Positions 1 to 9,500 of a stretch of DNA of 64,000 nucleotides are shown here, piece by piece (positions within the stretch are counted from its first letter, which is position 1; each line of letters opens with the position of its first letter). This DNA is from Nocardia yamanashiensis NBRC 100130. Lineage in GTDB: Bacteria; Actinomycetota; Actinomycetes; Mycobacteriales; Mycobacteriaceae. The translations under genes and the position numbers were made by a program. The DNA lies in assembly GCF_001613325.1 (NCBI RefSeq), contig NZ_BDCD01000021.1, positions 186,001-250,000 on the forward strand. Reading direction: 5' to 3'. The notes under the pieces are model-generated. The model worked only from the letters and a program-made list of their open reading frames with translations, was not told the DNA's origin and searched no databases.

Positions 1-175
1 TGCCCTCGAGGCGCTGTCGATGGTCAATACCGTCTCGTTCATGGCCCGGCTCAATCAGCTCGGCATCGGCGCGCACTACAGCCTGCCGACGAACGGCACC
101 CATTCCTGGGGCTATTGGCAGGATCAGCTGGAGCAGGCGCGCCCGGAGATACTCGCCGCGCTGGGCGTCGCCTAG
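1..175 (+). CDS. Antigen 85-type mycolyltransferase, C-terminal fragment
   Basis: The frame is open from the left edge to TAG at 173-175, so only the last 57 residues are present. The fragment holds the GTHSWGYW segment, which carries the catalytic histidine of the Ag85 (alpha/beta hydrolase) mycolyltransferases, followed by a C-terminal helix ending in LAALGVA. These secreted enzymes move mycolic acids from trehalose monomycolate to arabinogalactan or to a second trehalose monomycolate. A second family member starts about 90 bp downstream, so this is a tandem pair like fbpA/fbpD of mycobacteria. There is no LGFP extension after the catalytic domain here, unlike the next gene. The N-terminal part and the nucleophile lie outside the window. 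Confidence 0.85.
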   Translation, partial: ALEALSMVNTVSFMARLNQLGIGAHYSLPTNGTHSWGYWQDQLEQARPEILAALGVA

Positions 176-265
176 CCGATCTTGAAAACTGGTCGTTTGC
201 TGTAGTGCCCCCGATTCCCGCGCGTCCTACCCGGAACCGCGGCCGATCGGGGGTACAACACTTGT

Positions 266-2305
266 GTGGCTGGAGTTGTTCGTGGGACCAGAAGGGCGCG
301 CCGGCGCGGCGCGATAGCCGCCCTCGCGGCGGTATTCCCGCTGGCCGCAGGCGCTGTCGTCGCGGCCGGACCGGTCGCGGCCGCCCCCGAGACCGGGGGC
401 GTCCCCGCCTCGGTGCAGAAGTCGCAGTGGCTCAATGACCGCCGCGTGTCGCTGTGGGTGAACTCGCCCGCCACCGGCGCGCCGGTCGAGGTGCAACTGC
501 TGCTGCCCCGGGACTGGCATTCCCGCCCCGACGCCCGGTACCCCGTGCTCTTCATGCTCGACGGCCTGCGCGCCACCGACGACGAGAACGGCTGGACCAA
601 GGACGCGGGCGCGGCCGGCTGGTTCGCCGACAAGAACACCCTGGTGGTGCTGCCGGTGGGCGGTCAGTCCAGTTTCTACGCGGACTGGCTGGAGCCCAAC
701 AACGGCCGCAACTACAAGTGGGAAACCTTCCTCACCAAGGAATTGCCGCCGCTGCTGGAGAGCCAGTGGCGCGCCACGAGTCAGCGTGCGGTGGCCGGGC
801 TTTCGATGGGCGGCAGCGCGGCCATGATGCTCGCGGCCCGCAATCCCGGCTGGGTCAAGCACGCCGCCTCCTACTCCGGCTTTCTCACCCTCACCACGCT
901 CGGCATGCCGCAGGCGGTCAATTTCGCCATGAAGGACGCCGGCGGTTTCGACTCCACCGCCATGTTCGGCCCGCCCGGCAACGACGCGTGGAAAGAGCAC
1001 GACCCCTACGAATTGGCCGAGAAGCTGCGGGGTTTGAGCCTGTACGTCTCCAGCGGCAGCGGCACCGCGGGCGCCACCGATCCGCCCGGTGATCTGCCCG
1101 GCTTGACCAGCAATTACGCGGGCATGGGCCTGGAAGTGCTGTCCCGCTTGAGCACCCAGAACTTCGTGGCCAAGCTGAACAAGCTGAATATTCCGGTACA
1201 GGTCAACTACCGCCCGTCCGGTACTCACACCTGGCCGTACTGGGACTTCGAAATGCGCCAGTCCTGGCCGCAGACCGCCGCCGCGCTCGGCGTGGACGCC
1301 ACCGCGGGGCAGTGCACGCTCGGCGGCGCCATCGCCGGTGTGGCACAGGCCAACAACTGGCTCGGCGACTGCCTGACCGGCGAATACCCCGTCAACAACG
1401 GTGTGGCGCAGGACTTCCGGGGCGGGCAGGTGTTCTTCTCCCCGGCCACCGGCGCCCAGCCGACCGGTGGGGCCATCGGCGGCAGCTACGCGGGCCTGAA
1501 CGGCGCGGCCAGCGGTCTCGGTTTCCCGACGGCCGGCGACGGCGGCCTGCCCGACGGCCGCGGGCGCTGGCAGACCTTCCAGAACGGATCCATCTACTGG
1601 ACCCCGCAGACCGGCGCCCAGGCGGTGCGCGGCGCGGTTCTGGACGCCTGGGGCAAACAGGGTTTCGAGCGCAGCCCGGCCGGCTATCCGACCGGACTCG
1701 AACAGCGCACCCCGAGCCGGGACGGCGTGGTCCAGGGCTTCGAGAACGGGCCGATGTACTTCAGCCCCAAGACCGGCGCGCATCTGGTGCAGGGCCTGAT
1801 CCTGGGCAAGTACTCCGCGCTCGGTTTCGAGAACAGCCCGTACGGCTTCCCGGTCGCGGACGAGCAGCCGCTCAAGGACTTCGGCCGCTACAGCGCCTTC
1901 GAGAACGGCAATATCTATTGGAGCCCGCTCTCCGGCGCCTGGGGCGTGCGCAACGGACCGATCATGGATGCCTGGGGCGCACTGGGTTTCGAGAACGGCA
2001 ACCTCGGCTTCCCGATGGCCGACGAGACCCAGGTCCCCGGCGGCGTCCAGCAGACCTTCCAGTTCGGCTCCATCGTGGTCCGAGACGGCAAGCCCCAGGC
2101 CCTGACTCACGACGGCAAGCCGATCGCCCTCCCCGGCGTCGTCGACCCCAAACCCGACGCCAAACCGGTGGAGAACAAGCCCGAACAGCGCCCCGCGGCG
2201 AAGCCGGAACAGCAGGCGGCTCCCACGCCCGCCGCCCCGGAACCGGTCGAAGGCTTCCCCCTCCCCATCCCCGCACTCGGTCCTGAAGTGCGGCCCAACA
2301 ACTGA
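266..2305 (+). CDS. Secreted mycolyltransferase (Ag85 fold) with C-terminal LGFP repeats
   Basis: 679 residues from a GTG start. The N-terminus is arginine-rich (RRARRRG) followed by a hydrophobic run and AAAPE, a plausible signal peptide cleaved near residue 40. The Ag85-type esterase domain covers roughly residues 50-345, with nucleophile S180 in GLSMGG and the catalytic histidine at H321 in GTHTWPYW. Residues ~352-620 hold four to five LGFP-type repeats (for example LGFPTA, YGFPVAD, LGFPMAD with the FENG.IYWSP pattern), which are thought to bind the cell wall. A Pro/Ala/Lys-rich tail closes the protein. It resembles corynebacterial PS1-type mycolyltransferases more than mycobacterial FbpA, which lacks the repeats. 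The likely role is mycolate transfer to arabinogalactan or trehalose dimycolate synthesis outside the membrane. Confidence 0.88.
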   Translation: MAGVVRGTRRARRRGAIAALAAVFPLAAGAVVAAGPVAAAPETGGVPASVQKSQWLNDRRVSLWVNSPATGAPVEVQLLLPRDWHSRPDARYPVLFMLDGLRATDDENGWTKDAGAAGWFADKNTLVVLPVGGQSSFYADWLEPNNGRNYKWETFLTKELPPLLESQWRATSQRAVAGLSMGGSAAMMLAARNPGWVKHAASYSGFLTLTTLGMPQAVNFAMKDAGGFDSTAMFGPPGNDAWKEHDPYELAEKLRGLSLYVSSGSGTAGATDPPGDLPGLTSNYAGMGLEVLSRLSTQNFVAKLNKLNIPVQVNYRPSGTHTWPYWDFEMRQSWPQTAAALGVDATAGQCTLGGAIAGVAQANNWLGDCLTGEYPVNNGVAQDFRGGQVFFSPATGAQPTGGAIGGSYAGLNGAASGLGFPTAGDGGLPDGRGRWQTFQNGSIYWTPQTGAQAVRGAVLDAWGKQGFERSPAGYPTGLEQRTPSRDGVVQGFENGPMYFSPKTGAHLVQGLILGKYSALGFENSPYGFPVADEQPLKDFGRYSAFENGNIYWSPLSGAWGVRNGPIMDAWGALGFENGNLGFPMADETQVPGGVQQTFQFGSIVVRDGKPQALTHDGKPIALPGVVDPKPDAKPVENKPEQRPAAKPEQQAAPTPAAPEPVEGFPLPIPALGPEVRPNN

Positions 2306-2443
2306 GGCGACCCGCCAGCACAACGGGCGTGCCGGACGCTGAGAAGTCGATGAGGTTCGTTTGTGAGCCCGGGACGTCGCGAGCGGTTACCGCTAGCCTG
2401 GGGTCCGACCTTGTGCCCGCAGACAGATCAAGGAAACGAATAA

Positions 2444-2980
2444 ATGCATCGGACCCGTGGAAAGGTTGTCGGCGTGGTGGCCACCCTGGCTGCCGTCGGC
2501 CTGCTCGCCGCCTGCGGCAATAACGACTCGACCGCCAAGAGCACGCCCACGCTGGCCCCGACCACGTCCAAGGCAGCCGCGTCCGCTCCCGCCACCCCGT
2601 CCGCCGAGGCCCCGTCCGGCGGCCAGTCCGGCAGCTCGGAGGCCGCCGCGCCGACCAGCCCGGCCCCGGTCGAGCGCCCGCAGCCGGTCCCGAGCCAGTA
2701 CGTGACCACCCCCAGCAATGCCACTCCGCTCACCGACAAGGACAAGACGTTCCTGGAGGAGCTGAAGAAGAAGGGCATCACCCCGGCCTCCACCGATATC
2801 GCCCTCACCGCGGGCAATCTGGTGTGCCAGGGCAAGGCGGGCAATGCGCCCGAGGATCAGATCATCACGTACGTGACCGCCATCGCCGGTTCCGATCCGA
2901 GCTTCGACGAGTCGAAGATGCCGGTCGAGCAGGCGGGCAAGATCTATTACGAAGTCGCCTCCAGTAGCTACTGCAAGTAG
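2444..2980 (+). CDS. DUF732-type lipoprotein
   Basis: 178 residues. The N-terminus has a short basic region, a hydrophobic core and a lipobox LLAAC with the acceptor cysteine near residue 24, so a surface lipoprotein is expected. Residues ~30-90 are a low-complexity Ala/Pro/Ser/Thr linker. The C-terminal domain (about 90-178) contains two cysteines (LVCQG and SSYCK) and a conserved helical pattern resembling the actinobacterial DUF732 family, whose function is unknown. The stop is only six bases before the cutinase start, so the two genes are probably co-transcribed within the mycolate block. The family assignment comes from sequence pattern only. Confidence 0.75.
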   Translation: MHRTRGKVVGVVATLAAVGLLAACGNNDSTAKSTPTLAPTTSKAAASAPATPSAEAPSGGQSGSSEAAAPTSPAPVERPQPVPSQYVTTPSNATPLTDKDKTFLEELKKKGITPASTDIALTAGNLVCQGKAGNAPEDQIITYVTAIAGSDPSFDESKMPVEQAGKIYYEVASSSYCK

Positions 2981-2986
2981 GGACGA

Positions 2987-3964
2987 ATGTCGACGCGCCG
3001 CTCCGGACGCCGGTCCAAACCGGCAGGCTGCCTGCTGATCATCGCCGTGATCGTGATCGTGATCATTCTGGCGTTGCTGCTGTGGTACCTGCTGGCCGGC
3101 CGGCTCCACCTGCCCAAGCCCGGGAAGCCGGGCGGGGAGCAGCCGCCGACCTCGCAATCCGCCGACTGCCCGGACGTTTTCATGCTGTCCGTGCCCGGCA
3201 CCTGGGAGTCGAACAGCAATGACGACCCCTACAACCCGACCGCCAACCCCGCGTCGCTGATGCTGAACATCTCCAACCCGGTGCGCGAGAAGTTCGACAA
3301 GCAGCGGCTCGAGGTCTACACGGTGCCGTACGTGGCGCAGTTCTCGAATCCGATCGCGATTCCGCCGGACGGGCAGGCGTCCTACAACAAGAGCCGCTCC
3401 GAGGGGTACGACCGCGCCAACGCGAAACTGGCCGAGACGTACAAGAAGTGCCCGCTCACCACCTACGTGCTGGCCGGTTTCTCCCAGGGCGCGGTGATCG
3501 CCGGCGATCTCGCGGCCCAGATCGGCGCGAACAAGGGGCCGGTGCCGGCGCAGCAGGTACTCGGTGTGATGACCATCGCCGACGGCCGCCGGGACGAAGG
3601 CGGCGACGGCAAGGCCCTGGAGATCGGCGCCTCCCCGGCCGGGGTGGGCGCGGAGGTCGCGCTCAAAGGCCTGAACGTCCCTGGCATCACCATGACCGGA
3701 CCGCGCGGCGGCTACGGCTCGCTCGCCGATCGCACCTACACCATCTGCGCCACCGGCGACCTCATCTGCGATTCGCCTGCGGCAGCACTGAATCCGGCCA
3801 ATATCCTCGGTTCGCTCGGCACCCTGGTCCGCGCCGCGGGCAACCCGGTGCACAGCCTCTACAACGGCTTCGTGGTGGACGAGAACGGCACCACCGCGAC
3901 CCAGTGGACCGTCAACTGGGCTAGCGGACTCATCGAGAACGCACCCCATCCCGCGCACTCGTGA
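2987..3964 (+). CDS. Membrane-anchored cutinase-family hydrolase, Culp6 (Rv3802c) homologue
   Basis: 325 residues. A single N-terminal transmembrane segment (about residues 12-38, Ile/Val/Leu-rich) is followed by a Pro/Gly-rich linker and a cutinase-like alpha/beta hydrolase domain. The nucleophile is S166 in the GFSQGAV motif, and the C-terminal part has the NPVHSLYNGF segment expected near the catalytic histidine. Position directly upstream of fadD32-pks13-accD4 matches mycobacterial Rv3802c, an essential envelope phospholipase/thioesterase proposed to tune mycolate synthesis. The DUF732 lipoprotein gene ends six bases before it. A strong hairpin at 3981-4011 just after the stop suggests transcription ends here and that fadD32 has its own promoter. 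Confidence 0.88.
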   Translation: MSTRRSGRRSKPAGCLLIIAVIVIVIILALLLWYLLAGRLHLPKPGKPGGEQPPTSQSADCPDVFMLSVPGTWESNSNDDPYNPTANPASLMLNISNPVREKFDKQRLEVYTVPYVAQFSNPIAIPPDGQASYNKSRSEGYDRANAKLAETYKKCPLTTYVLAGFSQGAVIAGDLAAQIGANKGPVPAQQVLGVMTIADGRRDEGGDGKALEIGASPAGVGAEVALKGLNVPGITMTGPRGGYGSLADRTYTICATGDLICDSPAAALNPANILGSLGTLVRAAGNPVHSLYNGFVVDENGTTATQWTVNWASGLIENAPHPAHS

Positions 3965-3980
3965 AAACGGCGCTCTGCTC

Positions 3981-4011
3981 ACGGCCGCGAACTCGAGAAG
4001 TTCGCGGCCGT
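3981..4011 (+). terminator. Hairpin terminator after culp6-like gene
   Basis: Perfect 13-bp inverted repeat (ACGGCCGCGAACT at 3981-3993, complement at 3999-4011) with a five-base loop, starting 16 bases after the stop codon. It is followed by TCTCGTTCT instead of a clean T-run. Its right arm also forms the left outer arm of the dispersed repeat that follows. Confidence 0.75.
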
Positions 4012-4115
4012 CTCGTTCTGGACTGAGTGGAGCGGAGGAGCGAAGCGGGGGAGCGGAGGGAAGGAAGAACGAGACATAGAGGCCGCGAACCCGCCCGGAG
4101 CGCAGCGGAGGGCAA
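4000..4115 (+). repeat. Dispersed nested inverted-repeat element, copy 1
   Basis: Outer arms GTTCGCGGCC (4000-4009) and GGCCGCGAAC (4081-4090) enclose inner arms GTCTCGTTCT (4010-4019) and AGAACGAGAC (4066-4075). The 46-base core is purine-rich with GAGCGG-like iterations. The 3' flank CCGCCCGGAGCGCAGCGGAGGGCAA runs to 4115. A near-identical copy in the same orientation lies at 52297-52413. It looks like a REP/MITE-type non-coding repeat. No coding role is supported. Confidence 0.85.
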
Positions 4116-4524
4116 TCAGACACCTTCCGACCCCCCAGTTTCAGGGTCACCTAGTAAAGTGCTCCGGGTTGCGACACCCCCCGAGGTCGGGAGGTGCTTC
4201 AACTCACATCCATGTCCTTGTTGTGTCGTTTGTGGGTTCCCACCCACCCATTTGGAGGCATTCGCGTCGGTCTTTGCTTCAGACGAGACTGTGAGCTGGG
4301 AGATGTTCGGCCGCTCCGAAGCATGGCCGATCTACTCCTCTGTAACATGTCTCTGGTTTGAGAACATCTAGCCAATAGACGGTCACCGCGCAGACCGCAA
4401 ACGAATTCTGCAGGTCGGTTCTCGCATGGAGCTGCTCCCGCGGGCGAAAGAGAGTCGGGGCCTCACAGGTAACAGCGGCACAATCGCCGTATGCCGCCGC
4501 GTGTGCCTCGGAGGAGAAGAAGGA

Positions 4525-6450
4525 ATGGACGAGACTTTCGACGATTACCTCGACGAAACGGGGAACATCACGATTCCCGAGGGCAGCACCCTCGTCGACT
4601 ACGTCGAGAAGCACACCCACGGTAACGACGCCGATGACTTGGCGTACCGCTACATCGACTACTCACGCGAGCGCGACGGTGAGTATCAGGATCTGACCTG
4701 GAGTCAGTTCGGCACCCGGCTGCGCGCGGTGGCCGCCCGACTGCAGCAGGTGACCAAGCGGGGCGATCGGGTCGCGATCCTCGCTCCGCAGGGCCTGGAC
4801 TACGTGATCTCCTTCTTCGCCGCCATCTATGCGGGCACCATCTCGGTGCCGTTGTTCGATCCGGACGAGCCGGGTCACACCGATCGCCTGCACGCGGTGC
4901 TGGGCGACTGTGAGCCTGCGGCGATCCTGACGGCCAGCTCCTCCGCCGCCGGGGTTCGCCAGTTCTTCCGGTCGCTGCCCGCCGCGCAGCGTCCCCGCAT
5001 CATCGCCGTGGACGCCATTCCGGACAGCGTGGGCGAGTCGTGGATCCGCCCCGATATCGCGGTCGACGATATCGCGTATCTGCAGTACACCTCGGGTTCG
5101 ACACGCGTGCCCGCCGGTGTGGAAATTACGCACCGAGCGGTCGGTACGAACGTTCTCCAGATGGTCAACGCCCTTGATCTGAACTGGAACTCGCGTGGCG
5201 TCACCTGGCTGCCGCTCTACCACGACATGGGTCTGCTGACCGTGATCCTGCCCGCCGTCGGCGGCAAGTACATCACCATCATGTCGCCCGCCTCGTTCGT
5301 CCGCCGCCCCGCGCGCTGGATCAACGAGCTCGCCGCCGTATCGGACGGCGCCGGAACCTTCGCCGCCGCACCGAACTTCGCCTTCGAGCACGCCGCCGTG
5401 CGCGGCCTGCCCAAGCAGGGCGAAGCGCTGGACCTGTCGAACGTCATCGGCCTGATCAACGGCTCCGAGCCGGTGACCACCAAGTCGATGAAGAAGTTCA
5501 ACGAGGCGTTCGCCCCGTACGGCCTGCCCAAGACCGCCATCAAGCCCTGCTACGGCATGGCCGAGGCGACCCTGTTCGTCTCCGCCACCCGGCACGAGGA
5601 CGAGGCCAAGGTCATCTACGTCGATCGCGCCGAGCTCAATGCCGGCCGCATCGTGAAGGTGGAGCAGGGCGCGCCCAACTCCATCGCACAGGTGTCCTGC
5701 GGTTACGTCGCGCTCTCGCAGTGGGGCGCCATCGTGGACCCGGAGACCGTCGACGATCCCGAGGGCGCGCGCGAGCTCCCCGAGGGCGAGGTCGGCGAGA
5801 TCTGGCTGCACGGCAACAACATCGGCATCGGTTACTGGGGTCGCGCCGAGGAAACCCAGAAGACCTTCCGGAACCGGCTCACCCGCCGCCTGACCGACGG
5901 CAAGAGCCACGCCGAAGGCGTTCCGGCCGAAGGCAACTGGCTGCGCACCGGCGACTACGGCGTGTACGTGGACGGCGAGCTGTACATCACCGGCCGGGTC
6001 AAGGACCTGGTCATCGTGGACGGCCGCAACCACTACCCGCAGGACCTGGAGTTCTCCGCCGAGGAAGCCTCCAAGGCGCTGCGCCCCGGTTTCGTCGCGG
6101 CCTTCGCGGTCCCGGCCAACCAGCTGCCGGCCGAAGTGTTTGCGCAGGACAGCCATTCGGGTCTGACGTTCGACGAGGAAGACGGCAGCGAACAGCTGGT
6201 TATCGTCGCGGAGCGGGGTCCGGGCGCCGGCAAGGCGGATCCGGGGCCCATCGCCGACGCGGTGCGCGCGGCGGTCTCCTCCCGGCACGGCGTCACCGCG
6301 CGTGACATCCTGCTGGTGCCCGCGGGCTCGATTCCCCGTACTTCCAGTGGCAAGATCGCGCGTCGTGCCTGCAAGGCGGCGTACTTGGAAGGCACACTGC
6401 GTGGTGGTTACACGCAGCAAGCTTTCCCCGATGCACCAGACGAGGAATGA
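4525..6450 (+). CDS. fadD32: Long-chain fatty acyl-AMP ligase FadD32
   Basis: 641 residues from ATG 4525, preceded by a strong GGAGGAGAAGAAGGA ribosome site. The open frame extends upstream to 4426, but that part has no family similarity. This adenylate-forming enzyme activates the meromycolic acid as an acyl-adenylate and loads it onto the N-terminal ACP of Pks13. Visible motifs are the P-loop-like [25 protein letters not shown], the RTGDYG hinge region, and the C-terminal SSGKIAR with the catalytic lysine at about K610. Length and neighbours (pks13, accD4 downstream) match the mycobacterial locus. A perfect hairpin follows the stop, so expression relative to pks13 may be attenuated. Confidence 0.96.
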   Translation: MDETFDDYLDETGNITIPEGSTLVDYVEKHTHGNDADDLAYRYIDYSRERDGEYQDLTWSQFGTRLRAVAARLQQVTKRGDRVAILAPQGLDYVISFFAAIYAGTISVPLFDPDEPGHTDRLHAVLGDCEPAAILTASSSAAGVRQFFRSLPAAQRPRIIAVDAIPDSVGESWIRPDIAVDDIAYLQYTSGSTRVPAGVEITHRAVGTNVLQMVNALDLNWNSRGVTWLPLYHDMGLLTVILPAVGGKYITIMSPASFVRRPARWINELAAVSDGAGTFAAAPNFAFEHAAVRGLPKQGEALDLSNVIGLINGSEPVTTKSMKKFNEAFAPYGLPKTAIKPCYGMAEATLFVSATRHEDEAKVIYVDRAELNAGRIVKVEQGAPNSIAQVSCGYVALSQWGAIVDPETVDDPEGARELPEGEVGEIWLHGNNIGIGYWGRAEETQKTFRNRLTRRLTDGKSHAEGVPAEGNWLRTGDYGVYVDGELYITGRVKDLVIVDGRNHYPQDLEFSAEEASKALRPGFVAAFAVPANQLPAEVFAQDSHSGLTFDEEDGSEQLVIVAERGPGAGKADPGPIADAVRAAVSSRHGVTARDILLVPAGSIPRTSSGKIARRACKAAYLEGTLRGGYTQQAFPDAPDEE

Positions 6451-6470
6451 GGCGTAAGTCTCATCGGTTG

Positions 6471-6502
6471 AATGGCGCGAGCCCGCAGCGGCTCGCGCCA
6501 TT
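6471..6502 (+). terminator. Hairpin between fadD32 and pks13
   Basis: Perfect 13-bp inverted repeat AATGGCGCGAGCC (6471-6483) with its complement at 6490-6502 and a six-base loop, then TTCGTTG. It lies 20 bases after the fadD32 stop and about 60 bases before pks13. It could be a terminator, an attenuator or a processing site within the operon. Confidence 0.7.
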
Positions 6503-6562
6503 CGTTGAATCACCACCGATTCACTGCCGCGCACTCTACGCAGACAGGTAGCTTGAGGACTG

Positions 6563-9500
6563 ATGGCTGAGAACGAGGGCATGCCCCCCACCAACACGAC
6601 CGAGAACGCTCCGGCTGCCGAAGCCGCGCCGAAATCCGCGCCCACGGGTGCGGACATGACGGTGCCGGAACTGCGGGAGTGGCTGCGCAAGTGGGTCGCC
6701 GACGCGACCGGGCAGCCGCTCGAGAACATCACCGTGGACCGGCCGATGGAGGAATTCGGGCTGGCCTCGCGGGATGCGCTCGCGCTCGGTGGTGACATCG
6801 AAGAGCTCACGGGCGTGCTGCTCAATGCCACCGTCGTCTATCAGCACCCGACCATCGCGTCGCTGGCCGAGCGAATCATCAACGGGGAACCGGATCTTCC
6901 GGTCGAATCGGTGGACGAGTCGTTCTACACCGCCGGATTCCACCCGGACGAGGCGCACGATATCGCCATCGTCGGGCTGTCCACCCGGCTGCCGGGTGCG
7001 GGCGAGACGCCCGAATCCACTTGGGAATTCCTGATCAACCGCGGTGACGGCGTCCGCGACCTACCCGAGGGCCGCTGGGACGAGTTCCGGGGCGACCCGC
7101 GCTTGGACGACATCATCGAGAAGTCGAATGTCCAGGGTGGTTACCTGGATCAGGAAGTCATCAAGGGCTTCGACGCGGAGTTCTTCGCCACCTCGCCGGT
7201 CGAGGTCGAGCGCATGGATCCGCAGCAGCGACTTTCGCTCGAGCTGACCTGGGAAGCCTTGGAGCACGCCCGGATTCCGGCCAACGAGCTCAAGGGCAAA
7301 CCGGTCGGCGTGTACATCGGCTCGACCGGCAACGACTTCATGATGCTGGCCGCCATGGGCGTCGGCAATGCCGAACCCGGCACCCCGGCTTCCGCCGAGG
7401 CCTACGGCATCATGGGCTCGGTTTCGTCGATCATCCCGAACCGCGTCTCCTACTTCTTCGACTTCCGCGGCCCGTCGGTCTCGGTCGACACCGCGTGCTC
7501 CTCCACCATGGTGGCGGTGCACGAGGGCGTGCGCGCGCTGCGCGGCGGGGAAGCCGATCTGGCCGTCGCCGGTGGCGTGAACATGATCCTGGCCCCGGCC
7601 GCCTCGCTCGGCTTCGACGCCAACGGCGGTATCGCCAAGGACGGTCGCGTCAAGGCGTTCTCGGCCGAAGCGGACGGCATGGTCCGTTCCGAGGGCGGCG
7701 GCATGGTGGTGCTCAAGCGCCTGGCCGACGCCGAACGCGACGGCGACACCATCTACGCGGTGGTCAAGGGCTCGGCCGTCAACAACGACGGCCGCTCCAA
7801 CGGTCTGCTCGCCCCGAACCCGGACGCGCAGGCCGAATGCTTGCGCCGGGCGTACCGGGACGCCGGAATCGCCCCGTCCACCGTCGATTACATCGAGGCG
7901 CACGGCACCGGCACCGCGCTGGGCGATCCCATCGAGGCGGATGCCCTCGCGCGCGTGGTCGGCCGCGGCCGCGACGACGACAAGCCCGCCCTGCTCGGTT
8001 CGGCCAAGACCAACTTCGGTCACCTGGAGTCCGGTGCGGGCGCGGCCAGCTTCGCCAAGGTCATCATGGCGTTGCAGCACAATGTGATTCCGCCGAACCT
8101 CGGCTTCGCCAACCCCAGCCCGTTCATTCCGTGGGACACCGCGCACCTCAAGGTCGTCGCCGAGCCCACCGAATTCCCGCGCTACAGCGGCAAGGCCACC
8201 ATCGGCATCTCCGGCTTCGGTTTCGGCGGCACCAACGCGCACGTGGTCGTCCAGGAGTACGTGCCCGCCACCGCCGCTCCCGTCGCCGACACCGCGGACG
8301 AGGCCGGCGACGACCTCGACAACGAGACCACCGGCGTCATCGCCGAAGCCGAGCGCATCGTGGAAGCCGCTGCGCCGGAACCCGAATGGGGCAATCGCGA
8401 AGAGCCGCTGCCGCTGATCCTCCCGGTCTCGGCCTACCTGCCCTCGCGCCGCCGCCGCGCCGCCGCCGATCTGGCCGATTGGCTGGAATCGGAAGCGGGA
8501 CAGGCGACTCCGCTGGCCGATGTGGCGCGGTCGCTGGCCAAGCGCAATCACGGCCGCTCGCGCGGCGTGGTCATCGCCAAGACGCACGAAGAGGCCGTCG
8601 CCGGGCTGCGCGCGATCGCCGAGGGCAAGCCGGGCACCGGCGTGTTCACCGCCGACTCCCCGTCCATTCGCGGACCGCTGTGGGTGATGGCCGGTTTCGG
8701 CGCCCAGCACCGCAAGATGGGCAAGCAGCTCTACACCGAGAACTCCATCTTCCGTAAGGCCGTGGACGAGGTCGACGAGCTGGTGCTCGACGAGGCCGGC
8801 TACTCGGTCAAGGAAATGATTCTCGACGATGCCCAGGACTGGGACATCGGCACCGGCCAGGTCGGCACCTTCACCATCCAGGTCGGCCTGGCCGCCATCC
8901 TGCGCGCGCACGGCGCACAGCCGGAGGGCGTGGTCGGCCACTCGCAGGGCGAGGTCGCGGGCGCGTACATCTCCGGCGGCCTGCCGCTGGAGGACGCGGT
9001 CCGGGTGATCTGCGCCCGCTCGCGCCTGATGGGCGAGGGCGAGGCCATGATCACCGACGATCAGGTCCGCAATATGGCGCTGCTGGAGTACTCCGCCGAG
9101 GAGGTCGCCAAGCTCCAGGAGACCGAATTCCCCGATATCGAGGTGGCGGTCTATGCCGCGCCGACCAATACGGTCATCGGCGGCATGCCCGATCAGGTCG
9201 CCGCCATCGTGGCGCGGGCCGAATCCGAGGGCAAGTTCGCGCGCGTGCTGCAGACCCGCGGCGCCGGGCACACCTCGCAGATGGATCCGCTGCTCGGTGA
9301 ATTGGCCGCGGAGCTGGCCGGTCTGGAGCCGACCAAGCCGAAGCACGACCTGTACTCGACGGTCCGCAAGGACGGCGTCTTCCGCGCGGGTCACGACGCG
9401 GTGCACGACGTCGACTACTGGGTCACCAATATGCGCGGCTCGGTGTACTTCACCAATGCCATCCGGCAGGCCGTGGACACCGGCATCACTACCTACCTGG

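Larger units (their letters stand above)
3965..4524. other. 560-bp intergenic region between culp6-like gene and fadD32
   Basis: This stretch holds the terminator hairpin (3981-4011), dispersed repeat copy 1 (4000-4115) and about 400 bp without a convincing gene. That remainder presumably carries the fadD32-pks13-accD4 promoter and a long leader. An imperfect short hairpin (CACCCCCCGA at 4175-4184 with TCGGGAGGTG at 4187-4196, one mismatch, two-base loop) is visible, but I cannot assign it a role. Base composition is less GC-rich around 4240-4400 than in the genes, as expected for a promoter region. No clear -35/-10 pair can be assigned by eye. Confidence 0.6.

Noticed and set aside
4021-4060. 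Iterated GAGCGG-like units resembling a short tandem repeat or CRISPR-like array
   Set aside because: Units are irregular with no spacers, are part of the ~100-bp element, and no cas genes are present in the window.
4027-4371. Open frames inside the dispersed repeat on both strands (for example 3930-4115 and 52216-52413 on the - strand with similar peptides)
   Set aside because: The peptide similarity merely reflects the DNA repeat; nested inverted arms and lack of ribosome sites indicate non-coding sequence.
4426-4524. N-terminal extension of FadD32 (33 residues)
   Set aside because: The extension is unlike the family, and a strong ribosome site sits directly before ATG 4525.
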